A DNA stretch of 9,570 bases from Thermotogae bacterium (GTDB taxonomy: Bacteria; Thermotogota; Thermotogae; Petrotogales; Kosmotogaceae): positions 1 through 9,570 of the forward strand of contig QNAR01000044.1 in the NCBI GenBank assembly GCA_003643975.1, written 5' to 3'. Below are positions 1 through 5,728 of this stretch, in pieces. Made by a program: the position numbers and the translations under genes. Within the stretch, counting starts at the first letter, position 1, and each line of letters starts with the position of its first letter. The notes under the pieces were generated by a model. It saw only the letters and a program-made list of their open reading frames with translations, did not search any database and was not told the DNA's origin.

Positions 1-164
1 CGTCTCGAAACGATGGGGGACAATATGTGCTTAAAGCCATGAAAGTCAGGGAAGAAATTAGTGAATCTGCTGTGAGAGTAAGCATGTCGAGGTTCACCAC
101 CAAAACCGAAGTTGAAGATTTCATTAAATCATTGCGGGAAGCAGTCATGCTTTTGAAATTTTGA
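1..164 (+). CDS. Cysteine desulfurase (NifS/IscS-like, class V aminotransferase fold), C-terminal fragment
   Basis: This is the last 53 residues of a gene that begins before the window; the first complete codon is at 3 and TGA is at 162-164. The fragment reads SRNDGGQYVLKAM, then ESAVRVSMSRFTTKTEVEDF, then a short helix ending in LLKF. The SxxVLKAM segment and the SAVRxSxxRFTT segment match the C-terminal small domain of PLP-dependent cysteine desulfurases, which take sulfur from cysteine for Fe-S clusters and thio-modified cofactors. The PLP lysine and the catalytic cysteine lie outside the window, so I cannot distinguish a NifS/IscS-type desulfurase from a related class V aminotransferase. 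Its last codons overlap the promoter of the next operon. Confidence 0.75.
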   Translation, partial: SRNDGGQYVLKAMKVREEISESAVRVSMSRFTTKTEVEDFIKSLREAVMLLKF

Positions 165-181
165 GCTTCAACGGGTATAAT
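153..181 (+). promoter_or_regulatory. Sigma-A-type promoter for the yicC-remA-gmk-rpoZ-coaBC operon
   Basis: The -35 box TTGAAA is at 153-158 and a perfect -10 TATAAT at 176-181, with a 17-base spacer. The -35 box and part of the spacer lie inside the last codons of the upstream gene. The predicted start of transcription is near 188, giving a leader of about 32 bases before the yicC start. A second TATAAT at 196-201 has no recognisable -35 box at normal spacing. Confidence 0.65.
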
Positions 182-219
182 TAACTGTAGTTGATTATAA
201 TCAGACATGGGGTGTTATC

Positions 220-1095
220 ATGGTTCGTAGTATGACTGGATTCGCCAGATCCGAGGCGGAATGTGAGTTTGTTGCTTGTTCGGTCGAACTCAAGAGTGTA
301 AATGCCAAGCATCTCAACCTGGAGGTTAATGTCACCGGTGGGTTTACGGAGATAGAGGTAAAAGCCTCGCGCTATCTACGTGAAAAGCTTCGCAGGGGGA
401 CGATAAGGGCATACGTCGAAATTTACTTCAACGAAAGCATTGGCAATATTATAAGGCCTGATCTTGGTGTTGCTTCTGCTTATTACAACGCACTAAATGA
501 ATTGGCAGATAAATTCCGAATCCCCGATAGAATTTCTTTGGATACACTCAGCAAAATGAAAGACGTGTTAAAATACAGGCTGACACCCTCTGTGAATGAG
601 AAAATTTGGGAGTGCCTTAAAATCGCTCTTGATAAAGCTATTGCCATACTCAATGAGGATCGCGAACGCGAAGGCAAAAACCTCGAAAAGGCACTGGTTT
701 CATATCTTCAGCGCCTTGAAAATATAGCAAAAGAATTGCATAAACGTACTGAGGGACTGCTGGAATATTACAGAGAATTTCTGAAAAAACGAATTTCAGA
801 TGTGCTGGAGATAGAAGTAGACAAGAGCAGGCTCGAACAGGAAGTTGCCATTTTAGCAGAGAGAGCCGATATTTCGGAGGAAATCGTTAGGCTAGAATCC
901 CATATAACTTCATTCAAGAGATTGATGGAAAGCGAAAAGGAATGTGGTGTTCAACTTGACTTCCTCTGCCAGGAGATGCATAGAGAATTTTCAACCATTG
1001 CAGCGAAATCCAAGAAAGCTGAAATAACTTCCCTTTCAATCGAGGGTAGAACGCTGGTGAATAAAATAAGAGAACAGGTTCAAAACATCGAATAG
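220..1095 (+). CDS. yicC: YicC/YloC family endoribonuclease
   Basis: The protein has 291 residues, the usual family length. It opens with the family signature (I/V)RSMTGF-R, here MVRSMTGFAR, which fixes the start at 220 rather than the internal ATG at 232. GGGGTG at 209-214 serves as the ribosome binding site. The N-terminal YicC domain covers about residues 1-155. The C-terminal DUF1732 domain follows, with RLEQEVAILAERADISEEI at 204-222, LESHITSF at 225-232, LDFLCQEMHREFSTIAAKS at 246-264 and KIREQVQNIE at the end. In E. coli and B. subtilis, members act as cytoplasmic endoribonucleases in RNA decay; that function is inferred here from family membership. The QEM-N-RE-NT core common in the family reads QEMHREFST here, a mild divergence. 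It is the first gene of a five-gene operon, and the next gene's ribosome binding site begins within its stop codon. Confidence 0.93.
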   Translation: MVRSMTGFARSEAECEFVACSVELKSVNAKHLNLEVNVTGGFTEIEVKASRYLREKLRRGTIRAYVEIYFNESIGNIIRPDLGVASAYYNALNELADKFRIPDRISLDTLSKMKDVLKYRLTPSVNEKIWECLKIALDKAIAILNEDREREGKNLEKALVSYLQRLENIAKELHKRTEGLLEYYREFLKKRISDVLEIEVDKSRLEQEVAILAERADISEEIVRLESHITSFKRLMESEKECGVQLDFLCQEMHREFSTIAAKSKKAEITSLSIEGRTLVNKIREQVQNIE

Positions 1096-1110
1096 GAGGT
1101 GTCTTCTGTG
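1095..1110 (+). promoter_or_regulatory. Shine-Dalgarno that decides the remA start codon
   Basis: GGAGG at 1095-1099 is followed by eight bases and then GTG at 1108-1110. The in-frame GTG at 1099 overlaps the Shine-Dalgarno itself and cannot be served by it. Translation should therefore start at 1108, three codons downstream of the longest open frame. Confidence 0.75.
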
Positions 1111-1407
1111 TATGGCCTTATCAATGTGGGTTTTGGTAACGTAATAATTGGTGATCGCGTCATTGCTATTGTTAACCCCGAATCCGCGCCATTAAAAAGA
1201 CTGAAGGAAGTTGCTAAAGAAGAGGGGAAGCTCATTGACGCCACTTATGGACGCAAAACAAGAGCCATAGTGATAACGGATAGCAATCACATAATACTGA
1301 GCGCTATTCAGCCAGAAACCATTGCTTCCAGGTTCATGCAGGCATTTACAGACATCGAGGAGAAGTTAAAGGAAATACGCGATGCGGGGAGAAGCCTGGC
1401 GGAATGA
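1108..1407 (+). CDS. remA: DUF370 / RemA-like small DNA-binding regulator
   Basis: With GTG at 1108 as the start the protein has 99 residues and begins MYGLINVGFGN, as family members do. Family landmarks follow in order: VIAIVNPESAPLKRL, then KLIDATYGRKTRAIVITDSN, then IILSAIQPETIA. In Bacillus subtilis RemA is a DNA-binding activator of biofilm matrix and osmoprotection genes and forms ring-shaped oligomers. The target in this organism is unknown, so only the DNA-binding regulator role is transferable. Residues after about 75 form a charged helical tail. It sits between yicC and gmk, the same order as ylzA (remA) in Firmicutes. Its TGA overlaps the gmk ATG in an ATGA, so the two are probably translationally coupled. 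A longer version starting at 1099 is possible but poorly supported. Confidence 0.88.
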   Translation: MYGLINVGFGNVIIGDRVIAIVNPESAPLKRLKEVAKEEGKLIDATYGRKTRAIVITDSNHIILSAIQPETIASRFMQAFTDIEEKLKEIRDAGRSLAE

Positions 1408-2015
1408 GAGGAACGGTTTTTGTTGTAAGTGGGCCTTCAGGTGCCGGGAAAACCTCAATTCTTAGGGAAGTACTTCGCAGAATTCCAAACCTCGAGTTTT
1501 CCGTCTCTTATACTACAAGACCAAAAAGGCCTGGCGAAAAGGATGGAGAGGATTATTTTTTTGTTTCCGAAGAGAAGTTTAAAGAACTGATCAACGCAGA
1601 TGAATTTCTCGAATGGGCAGAAGTACATGGATATCTATACGGTACCTCAAAGGGTTTTGTTTCCGAGAGAGTTAAGCAGGGTGTTAATCTGATTCTAGAC
1701 ATAGATGTTCAAGGTGCTCTTGCCGTAATGAAAGAAATGCCGGAAGTGGCAACTGTTTTCATTTCTCCCCCTTCTTTTGAGGAGTTGAAGAAGCGGCTGC
1801 TCACACGTGGAACCGAAAATGAGAGGGACCTTAAAAGAAGATTGGAAGACGCGCGCTGGGAGTTTTCCCACATAGTCGATTTCCAATATCTGGTTGTTAA
1901 CAGAAATTTAAAGGAGTCGGCAAAACAACTTGAAGCGGTGATAATAGCTGAGCAGTTAAGGCTTGATAGAATAAAAGACCACATGGGATTAGAAGAAATA
2001 TTCAGGGGAGTGTGA
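1404..2015 (+). CDS. gmk: Guanylate kinase
   Basis: This cytoplasmic enzyme phosphorylates GMP (or dGMP) to GDP with ATP, in the purine salvage and GTP supply pathway. The protein has 203 residues, typical of bacterial Gmk. The P-loop GPSGAGKTS is at 10-18. The GMP-binding region spans SVSYTTRPKRPGEKDGEDY at 33-51 and WAEVHGYLYGT at 71-81. The core strand LDIDVQGA is at 98-105, and the lid follows with its arginines in RLLTRGTENERDLKRRL at 131-147. All expected motifs are present. It starts inside the last codons of the remA-like gene (ATGA overlap) and is followed four bases later by rpoZ, so gmk and the omega gene share a transcript, as in many bacteria. Confidence 0.97.
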   Translation: MRGTVFVVSGPSGAGKTSILREVLRRIPNLEFSVSYTTRPKRPGEKDGEDYFFVSEEKFKELINADEFLEWAEVHGYLYGTSKGFVSERVKQGVNLILDIDVQGALAVMKEMPEVATVFISPPSFEELKKRLLTRGTENERDLKRRLEDARWEFSHIVDFQYLVVNRNLKESAKQLEAVIIAEQLRLDRIKDHMGLEEIFRGV

Positions 2016-2019
2016 TACG

Positions 2020-2253
2020 ATGCTGGTGAATTACAAGAAAATCATGAAACGTGTAAAGCATAAGTATGCTGTGCCCGTTGCGGTTGCAAGACGAGCTGAG
2101 GAATTAGAGGATTTTGGGCGTCCAAAGCTCGACCCCGAAGTCGTCAAAAAAGCCGGAGATAAGATAAACATTGCCATGAAAGAGCTCGAAGAGGGCAAAA
2201 TCAGAATAAAAAACGAAGAAATGCTGAAAATACTCACGCCAAAGGTGAAATGA
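2020..2253 (+). CDS. rpoZ: DNA-directed RNA polymerase omega subunit
   Basis: This small subunit aids assembly and stability of RNA polymerase by clamping the beta-prime C-terminal region. It has 77 residues, close to the size of other bacterial omega subunits. The conserved KYAVPVAVARRAEEL segment (15-29) matches the KY-LV--A-RA core, followed by KKAGDKINIAMKELEEGKI at 43-61. The ribosome binding site AGGGGAG (2004-2010) lies in the end of gmk, nine bases before ATG. The stop codon overlaps the start of coaBC. The pairing with gmk is conserved and puts a polymerase subunit beside the enzyme that feeds GTP and (p)ppGpp pools; any functional link is inference. Confidence 0.93.
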   Translation: MLVNYKKIMKRVKHKYAVPVAVARRAEELEDFGRPKLDPEVVKKAGDKINIAMKELEEGKIRIKNEEMLKILTPKVK

Positions 2254-3458
2254 TGAGCAGTTTGCTTCAGGGAAGGAAGATACTCCTTGGAGTTTCCAGC
2301 GGGATAGCTATTTACAAAGCTGTCGATCTGTTGAGCAAACTGAGAAAAGCCAAAGCGGAATTGAGAGTTATTCTAACACCCGAAGCCGAGAAAATGGTTT
2401 CGGGTTTGGTTTTTTCAGCTGTTGGGAATTGCCCGGTGTATTCAGATATATTCAAGGTTCAAGAAGGTTTCATCCCCCATACTGACCTTTCTCGCTGGGC
2501 CGAACTTTTTGCCATAGCCCCGGCAACTGCTAATACCATAGCAAAACTCAATGCGGGTATTGCCGATAACCTTCTTCTGGCAACAGCGCTTGCATACCCT
2601 GACAAACCTAAACTGCTTGTTCCCACGATGAACACAAGAATGTTTGAAAACCCCGTCACCACGGAAAATATTGCAAAGCTCGGTTCGCAGGGTTGGTCTG
2701 TGGTTGCTCCAGAAGAGGGGCATCTTGCCTGTGGCGATGTGGGTAAAGGAAGATATCCTGAAAACGAGCTTATAATTGAAGAAATGGCTTACTTGCTCTC
2801 AGAAAAACCCCTTGCGGGAATGAAAGCATTGGTTACCGCTGGACCTACAAGAGAAAGAATTGACAATGTCAGGTATATCACAAATCGCTCTTCTGGCAAA
2901 ATGGGCTATGCTATTGCAAGAGCTTTGAGATATATGGGGGCTGAGGTTGTTCTTGTCACGGGTCCCACGGCGTTGAGGGCACCTGCTGGAGTTGAAGTGG
3001 TAAAAGTGCAATCTGCCACAGAAATGGCAGGAGCTGTGGATCTCTATTCAAAAGTTTCAAAAGTTATTGTTATGGCGGCTGCCGTTGCCGACTATAAACC
3101 TGTAAAGCCTTCGGAGCATAAAATAAAGAAAAGCCCCGGTGAGTTTACGTTGAGACTTGAACGCACAAGGGACATACTCGCTACATTGGAGAGAAAAGAA
3201 GATCAAATAGTAATAGGCTTTTGCGCCGAAGACAGAGAACTGGAGAAAAAGGCCAGAGAGAAACTCGAAAAGAAGTCGCTAGATGCGATTGTCTGCAATG
3301 ATATCTCCCGGAGCGACATAGCTTTTGGCTCGGAAGAGAATGAAGTTTTTGTGTATTTCAAAGACGGCAGTTCAGAGCATCTTGATAAAGCCGATAAGGA
3401 GCTCATTGCATCCCAGCTTGTGAAGAGGGTAATACTTAGATTGCTTTCAAACAGTTGA
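2250..3458 (+). CDS. coaBC: Bifunctional phosphopantothenoylcysteine decarboxylase / phosphopantothenate-cysteine ligase
   Basis: This enzyme catalyses two steps of coenzyme A synthesis: CTP-dependent coupling of 4'-phosphopantothenate to cysteine (CoaB) and FMN-dependent decarboxylation of the product (CoaC). The length of 402 residues is typical. The CoaC half (about 1-185) shows GVSSGIAIYKA at 14-24, the catalytic histidine in PHTDLSRWAE (H77), PATANTIAKLNAG at 91-103, the P-MN--M motif as PTMNTRMFENP at 125-135, and LACGDVGKGR with C161. The CoaB half (about 190-402) shows VTAGPTRERIDNVRYITNRS at 195-214 followed by SGKMG, AAAVADYKP at 276-284, the ligase lysine in KIKKS (K294), and VCNDIS at 348-353. 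The start is ATG at 2250 or ATG at 2253. The second is better spaced from AAGGTGA (2242-2248). Both overlap the rpoZ stop, suggesting coupled translation. It closes the operon. No convincing terminator follows. Confidence 0.96.
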   Translation: MMSSLLQGRKILLGVSSGIAIYKAVDLLSKLRKAKAELRVILTPEAEKMVSGLVFSAVGNCPVYSDIFKVQEGFIPHTDLSRWAELFAIAPATANTIAKLNAGIADNLLLATALAYPDKPKLLVPTMNTRMFENPVTTENIAKLGSQGWSVVAPEEGHLACGDVGKGRYPENELIIEEMAYLLSEKPLAGMKALVTAGPTRERIDNVRYITNRSSGKMGYAIARALRYMGAEVVLVTGPTALRAPAGVEVVKVQSATEMAGAVDLYSKVSKVIVMAAAVADYKPVKPSEHKIKKSPGEFTLRLERTRDILATLERKEDQIVIGFCAEDRELEKKAREKLEKKSLDAIVCNDISRSDIAFGSEENEVFVYFKDGSSEHLDKADKELIASQLVKRVILRLLSNS

Positions 3459-3495
3459 AGATTTCCTTAAGTAAAGTTTTTTGGATTAAAGAGCC

Positions 3496-3524
3496 TTGAC
3501 AGTCATAGGATCAGCGGTTATAAT
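3496..3524 (+). promoter_or_regulatory. Consensus sigma-A promoter for tRNA-Thr / tRNA-Tyr / rpmG-secE-nusG
   Basis: A perfect -35 TTGACA (3496-3501) and a perfect -10 TATAAT (3519-3524) are separated by exactly 17 bases. The expected start of transcription is near 3531, about 10 bases before the first tRNA. Such full-consensus promoters are typical of stable-RNA genes. No terminator follows the tRNAs, so it probably also drives rpmG, secE and nusG. Confidence 0.85.
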
Positions 3525-3540
3525 AATTATCGACTGTCGG

Positions 3541-3616
3541 GCCAACGTAGCTCAACTGGTAGAGCGGCTGACTTGTAATCAGCAGGTTGGGGGTTCGAGT
3601 CCCTTCGTTGGCTCCA
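3541..3616 (+). tRNA. tRNA-Thr (anticodon TGT)
   Basis: A complete cloverleaf of 76 bases with encoded CCA (3614-3616). The acceptor stem is GCCAACG/CGTTGGC (3541-3547 with 3604-3610). The D stem is GCTC/GAGC. The anticodon stem is GCTGA/TCAGC around loop CTTGTAA, with anticodon TGT at 3574-3576. The T loop TTCGAGT is closed by GGGGG/CCCTT, whose two outer pairs are G-U. The discriminator base is T (U in RNA), as accepted by threonyl-tRNA synthetases. It reads ACA and, by wobble, other ACN codons. It is the first gene after the consensus promoter; precursor 5' and 3' processing is expected because genes follow downstream. Confidence 0.96.
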
Positions 3617-3629
3617 CACGAGTATCGGT

Positions 3630-3716
3630 GGTAAGGTGCCCGAGTGGTCAAAGGGGGCGGACTGTAAATCCGCTGGCGGAACGCCTACGGTGGTTCGAAC
3701 CCACCCCTTACCACCA
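3630..3716 (+). tRNA. tRNA-Tyr (anticodon GTA)
   Basis: A type II tRNA of 87 bases with a long variable arm and encoded CCA (3714-3716). The acceptor stem is GGTAAGG/CCTTACC (3630-3636 with 3706-3712), with A as discriminator. The anticodon stem is GCGGA/TCCGC around loop CTGTAAA, with anticodon GTA at 3664-3666. The extended variable arm (from about 3674 to 3688) holds a GGCG/CGCC helix, as expected for bacterial tRNA-Tyr. The T loop is TTCGAAC. It lies 13 bases after tRNA-Thr and 26 bases before the rpmG region. Thr-Tyr tRNAs upstream of translation-factor and secE-nusG genes are also known from E. coli (thrU-tyrU ... tufB-secE-nusG). Confidence 0.96.
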
Positions 3717-3745
3717 TTAATTTTGTTGAGTGATGAGGTGACATG

Positions 3746-3913
3746 ATGGCAAGGAAAACAAAGGGAAACAAGATACTCGTTACTCTTAAGTGTTCCGAAT
3801 GTGGAACCAGGAATTATTATCGCTTTAAGAACAGGCAGAAAAAGTACAAGCTTGACACTAACAAGTACTGTCCGAAGTGTCGAAAGCACACGTTACACAA
3901 GGAATCTAAGTAG
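3746..3913 (+). CDS. rpmG: Ribosomal protein L33 (bL33), zinc-ribbon form
   Basis: A 55-residue large-subunit protein, MARKTKGNKILVTLKCSECG and onward, with the two CxxC pairs of the zinc-binding (C+) form: C16/C19 and C42/C45. Basic residues dominate, as expected for an rRNA-binding protein. Two consecutive ATG codons (3743 and 3746) are possible. GAGGTG at 3735-3740 is two bases from the first and five from the second, and family members begin with a single M, so I chose 3746. It lies directly after tRNA-Tyr and 30 bases before secE, the common rpmG-secE-nusG order. It is too short to appear in ORF lists with a 60-residue cutoff, so it can be overlooked. Confidence 0.95.
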   Translation: MARKTKGNKILVTLKCSECGTRNYYRFKNRQKKYKLDTNKYCPKCRKHTLHKESK

Positions 3914-3943
3914 ATTTATCTGCTATCGTTGGGAGGAGATTGA

Positions 3944-4150
3944 ATGGCACAGGCTAAATTTTGGAAGTTCCTCTCCGAAGTGCGCTATGAAGTAAAAAAA
4001 GTCAGTTGGCCGAACAGGAAGCAGCTCCTTTCTACCACAAGTGCGGTTGTATTTGTCCTTCTTGTCAGTGGTGCTTTCCTGGGATTGCTCGATATTTTAT
4101 TTACCAATGTTATTCGTAATGTTCTCATAGCCATCACCGGTGGTATATGA
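3944..4150 (+). CDS. secE: Preprotein translocase subunit SecE
   Basis: SecE is the membrane subunit that clamps SecY in the SecYEG protein-conducting channel. The protein has 68 residues, the short single-span form common outside the gamma-proteobacteria. The conserved cytoplasmic amphipathic segment and signature are present: FLSEVRYEVKKVSWPNRKQL (9-28), containing the E---V-WP motif. One hydrophobic membrane segment follows, about residues 31-54, and a moderately hydrophobic tail ends in ITGGI. A strong ribosome binding site, GGGAGGAG (3931-3938), is five bases before the ATG. It sits between rpmG and nusG, its standard location. Confidence 0.95.
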   Translation: MAQAKFWKFLSEVRYEVKKVSWPNRKQLLSTTSAVVFVLLVSGAFLGLLDILFTNVIRNVLIAITGGI

Positions 4151-4169
4151 TTTTCAGTGGTGATAGGTA

Positions 4170-5234
4170 GTGCGTAAAAAGTGGTATATAATCCAGACTT
4201 ATTCTGGACTTGAAAACTCTATCAAAGAAGCTCTTGAGGCAAAGATAAATTCCTTTGGAGTACAGCATCTTTTTGGGAAGATTTTAGTTCCTGAGGAGGT
4301 AAAACTCGACAGGGGTTCTTCTCCTGCCGAACGCCATATTGTTTTCAATAACGCTAAAATCCTTGTGAACCCCAATCAAGATGTGAAAAAGGGCGACCCG
4401 ATAATCGAGGATCCTGAGATTCATGCGAAAAGCGATGGAATCATAAAAGAGATCAAGAACTATCGGATTATCTTCATAGAGACCATCGATAGAAAGTTCA
4501 CCAAAACCTATTATGTTCCAGAAAGCGCAAAAGTTGAAACTGGTATTAGACCCGGCGCAAGGATAAGACAGGGAATGCCATTGACAAAGCACGGTGAGAA
4601 TTTCTGTGAGCTGGATGGCAGAATAGTTTTTACTGAAAAGATGAAAAGAATCGTCGTTGAGCGAGACAACGGCGATGAAGATGTCTATATGGTGTATCCG
4701 AAAACCTATGACCCGAAGGTCATTCGGAAGGGGACCCGTTTGAAGCGTGGTGACCTGATCTCGGAAAAGAGAACCATATTTTCTAAAATAGATGGAAGAG
4801 TCGAAATATCTGAATTCACCGGTCGTAAAGAGCTCAAGATCTACAAAATAACTAAAACAAGGCTCTATCCAGGATACATATTCATAGAAATGATCATGAA
4901 CGATGAAACCTGGAACATCGTAAAGAGCACACCGAATGTAGTCAATTTCGTTTCAGTTGGTGGGCAACCGATAGAATTGAAACGTAAAGAAATCCACGCA
5001 TTGCTGAAACTGGTCGGACTCGAAGAATATGAAGAAAAAGCTCCAAAGATCAGAATAGAAGTGAATTTTGAACTCAATGAAATGGTAAGAATAAATTCTG
5101 GTCCCTTCGAGGATTTTGTTGGAAAGATAACAGAGATCCACCCCGAGAGGCAAGAAGTAAAAGTTGTTGTGAGCATCTTTGGGAGAGAAACACCCGTTGT
5201 GCTTAAACTATCTGAAATAGAAAAAATAGTGTAA
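4170..5234 (+). CDS. nusG: Transcription elongation factor NusG with a large inserted domain
   Basis: NusG binds RNA polymerase through its NGN domain and couples it to the ribosome (S10/NusE) or Rho through its KOW domain. At 354 residues it is about twice the usual 180. The NGN domain begins with KWYIIQTYSGLENSIKEAL (4-22) and FGKILVPEE (35-43), is interrupted from about 46 to 228, and resumes at RLYPGYIFIEMIMNDETWNI (231-250) and TPNVVNFVSVGGQPIEL (254-270). The KOW domain occupies about 300-354, with GPFEDFVGKITEI at 311-323. T. maritima NusG is known to carry a comparable insertion and to be autoinhibited by NGN-KOW contact. Here the insert shows three similar beta-rich units (see findings). 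Translation starts at GTG 4170; GGTGAT at 4159-4164 fits the anti-Shine-Dalgarno, five bases upstream. Neighbours are the Sec and ribosomal-protein genes, as usual. Confidence 0.96.
   Translation: MRKKWYIIQTYSGLENSIKEALEAKINSFGVQHLFGKILVPEEVKLDRGSSPAERHIVFNNAKILVNPNQDVKKGDPIIEDPEIHAKSDGIIKEIKNYRIIFIETIDRKFTKTYYVPESAKVETGIRPGARIRQGMPLTKHGENFCELDGRIVFTEKMKRIVVERDNGDEDVYMVYPKTYDPKVIRKGTRLKRGDLISEKRTIFSKIDGRVEISEFTGRKELKIYKITKTRLYPGYIFIEMIMNDETWNIVKSTPNVVNFVSVGGQPIELKRKEIHALLKLVGLEEYEEKAPKIRIEVNFELNEMVRINSGPFEDFVGKITEIHPERQEVKVVVSIFGRETPVVLKLSEIEKIV
4353..4847 (+). repeat. Threefold internal repeat in the NusG insertion domain
   Basis: At the protein level, three units of about 45 residues recur with a period of about 60 residues. 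Each has a core hydrophobic-basic-x-G-(D/M)-(P/L)-(I/L) followed exactly 14 residues after the G by D-G. The cores are VKKGDPI (72-78) with DG at 89-90, IRQGMPL (132-138) with DG at 149-150, and LKRGDLI (191-197) with DG at 208-209. The DNA is not visibly repeated, so the duplication is old. The pattern resembles barrel-sandwich-hybrid (lipoyl/biotinyl-type) hairpins; this fold assignment is inference. Confidence 0.6.
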
Positions 5235-5242
5235 CAAAACCA

Positions 5243-5276
5243 GTGGGAGAAGCCTGTTCTTGGCTTTGATTACCAC
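5243..5276 (+). promoter_or_regulatory. Ribosomal protein L1-binding autoregulatory hairpin in the rplK leader
   Basis: The transcript folds as GTGG (5243-5246) pairing with CCAC (5273-5276), then an asymmetric internal loop GAG / TGATTA, then AAGCC (5250-5254) pairing with GGCTT (5262-5266), closed by loop TGTTCTT. The GTGGGAG ... GAT ... CCAC arrangement matches the L1 target known from the E. coli L11 operon mRNA and its mimicry of the 23S rRNA L1 site. The rplK Shine-Dalgarno AAGGAGGT (5277-5284) begins at the next base, so bound L1 would hinder initiation on rplK and, by coupling, on rplA. Recognition is from pattern, not from a covariance search. Confidence 0.8.
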
Positions 5277-5290
5277 AAGGAGGTAGAAGT

Positions 5291-5716
5291 ATGGCGAAAA
5301 AGATACTTGCTCAAATTAAGTTACAGCTTGAAGCGGGTAAAGCAACACCAGCCCCACCGGTTGGTCCTGCTCTTGGTCAGCATGGTGTGAACATCATGGG
5401 CTTCTGTAAACAATTCAATGCTGCAACAGCTGACAAGCCCGGTATGGTTTTTCCGGTTGTCATAACGGTTTATGGCGACAGATCCTTTTCCTTCATTCTT
5501 AAAACCCCGCCTGCGAGCTTTCTGATCAAGAAGGCGGCAGGTATCCAAAAAGGCTCTGGAGTACCTAACAAGGTAAAAGTTGGAAAGATTACCAGAGCAC
5601 AGGTCGAGGAAATCGCTAAACTCAAGATGCCTGATCTCAATGCCCTTACTCTCGAAGCCGCTATGAAGATAATCGAGGGTACCGCAAGAAATATGGGCGT
5701 TGAGGTAGTCGACTGA
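5291..5716 (+). CDS. rplK: Ribosomal protein L11 (uL11)
   Basis: A 141-residue protein of the GTPase-associated stalk base that binds 23S rRNA helices 43/44 beside L10. The N-terminal domain shows the family hallmark GKATPAPPVGPALGQHGVNI (16-35), containing the prolines tied to thiostrepton action. The C-terminal rRNA-binding domain contains KTPPASFLIKKAAGI (71-85), GSGVPNKVKVGKITRAQVEE (88-107) and KMPDLNA (112-118). Length and motifs are standard. The start ATG is six bases after AAGGAGGT. The L1-binding hairpin immediately upstream implies repression by the product of the next gene, rplA, which lies 12 bases downstream. Confidence 0.98.
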   Translation: MAKKILAQIKLQLEAGKATPAPPVGPALGQHGVNIMGFCKQFNAATADKPGMVFPVVITVYGDRSFSFILKTPPASFLIKKAAGIQKGSGVPNKVKVGKITRAQVEEIAKLKMPDLNALTLEAAMKIIEGTARNMGVEVVD

Positions 5717-5728
5717 GGAGGGGTTTGA

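Noticed and set aside
3434..3482. Possible terminator after coaBC (weak ACTTA...TAAGT and TTCAA/TTGAA pairings before a run of six T)
   Set aside because: The stems are short, AT-rich and interrupted, so the T run alone is weak evidence, especially for a thermophile. I did not list it as a feature.
3496..3720. Open frame of 74 codons on the + strand across the promoter and both tRNAs
   Set aside because: It translates tRNA-Thr and tRNA-Tyr and has no ribosome binding site. The tRNA structures explain the bases fully.
3527..3889. Open frame of 120 codons on the - strand
   Set aside because: It is the antisense of the two tRNAs and rpmG. Such translations of tRNA complements recur in databases as spurious proteins.
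4284..5176. Several - strand frames opposite nusG
   Set aside because: They are shadows. The + frame encodes a complete NusG, and the - frames lack initiation signals and recognisable motifs.
5235..5290. Separate promoter for rplK
   Set aside because: No -35/-10 pair is visible in the spacer or the end of nusG. The bases are accounted for by the L1-binding hairpin and the Shine-Dalgarno.
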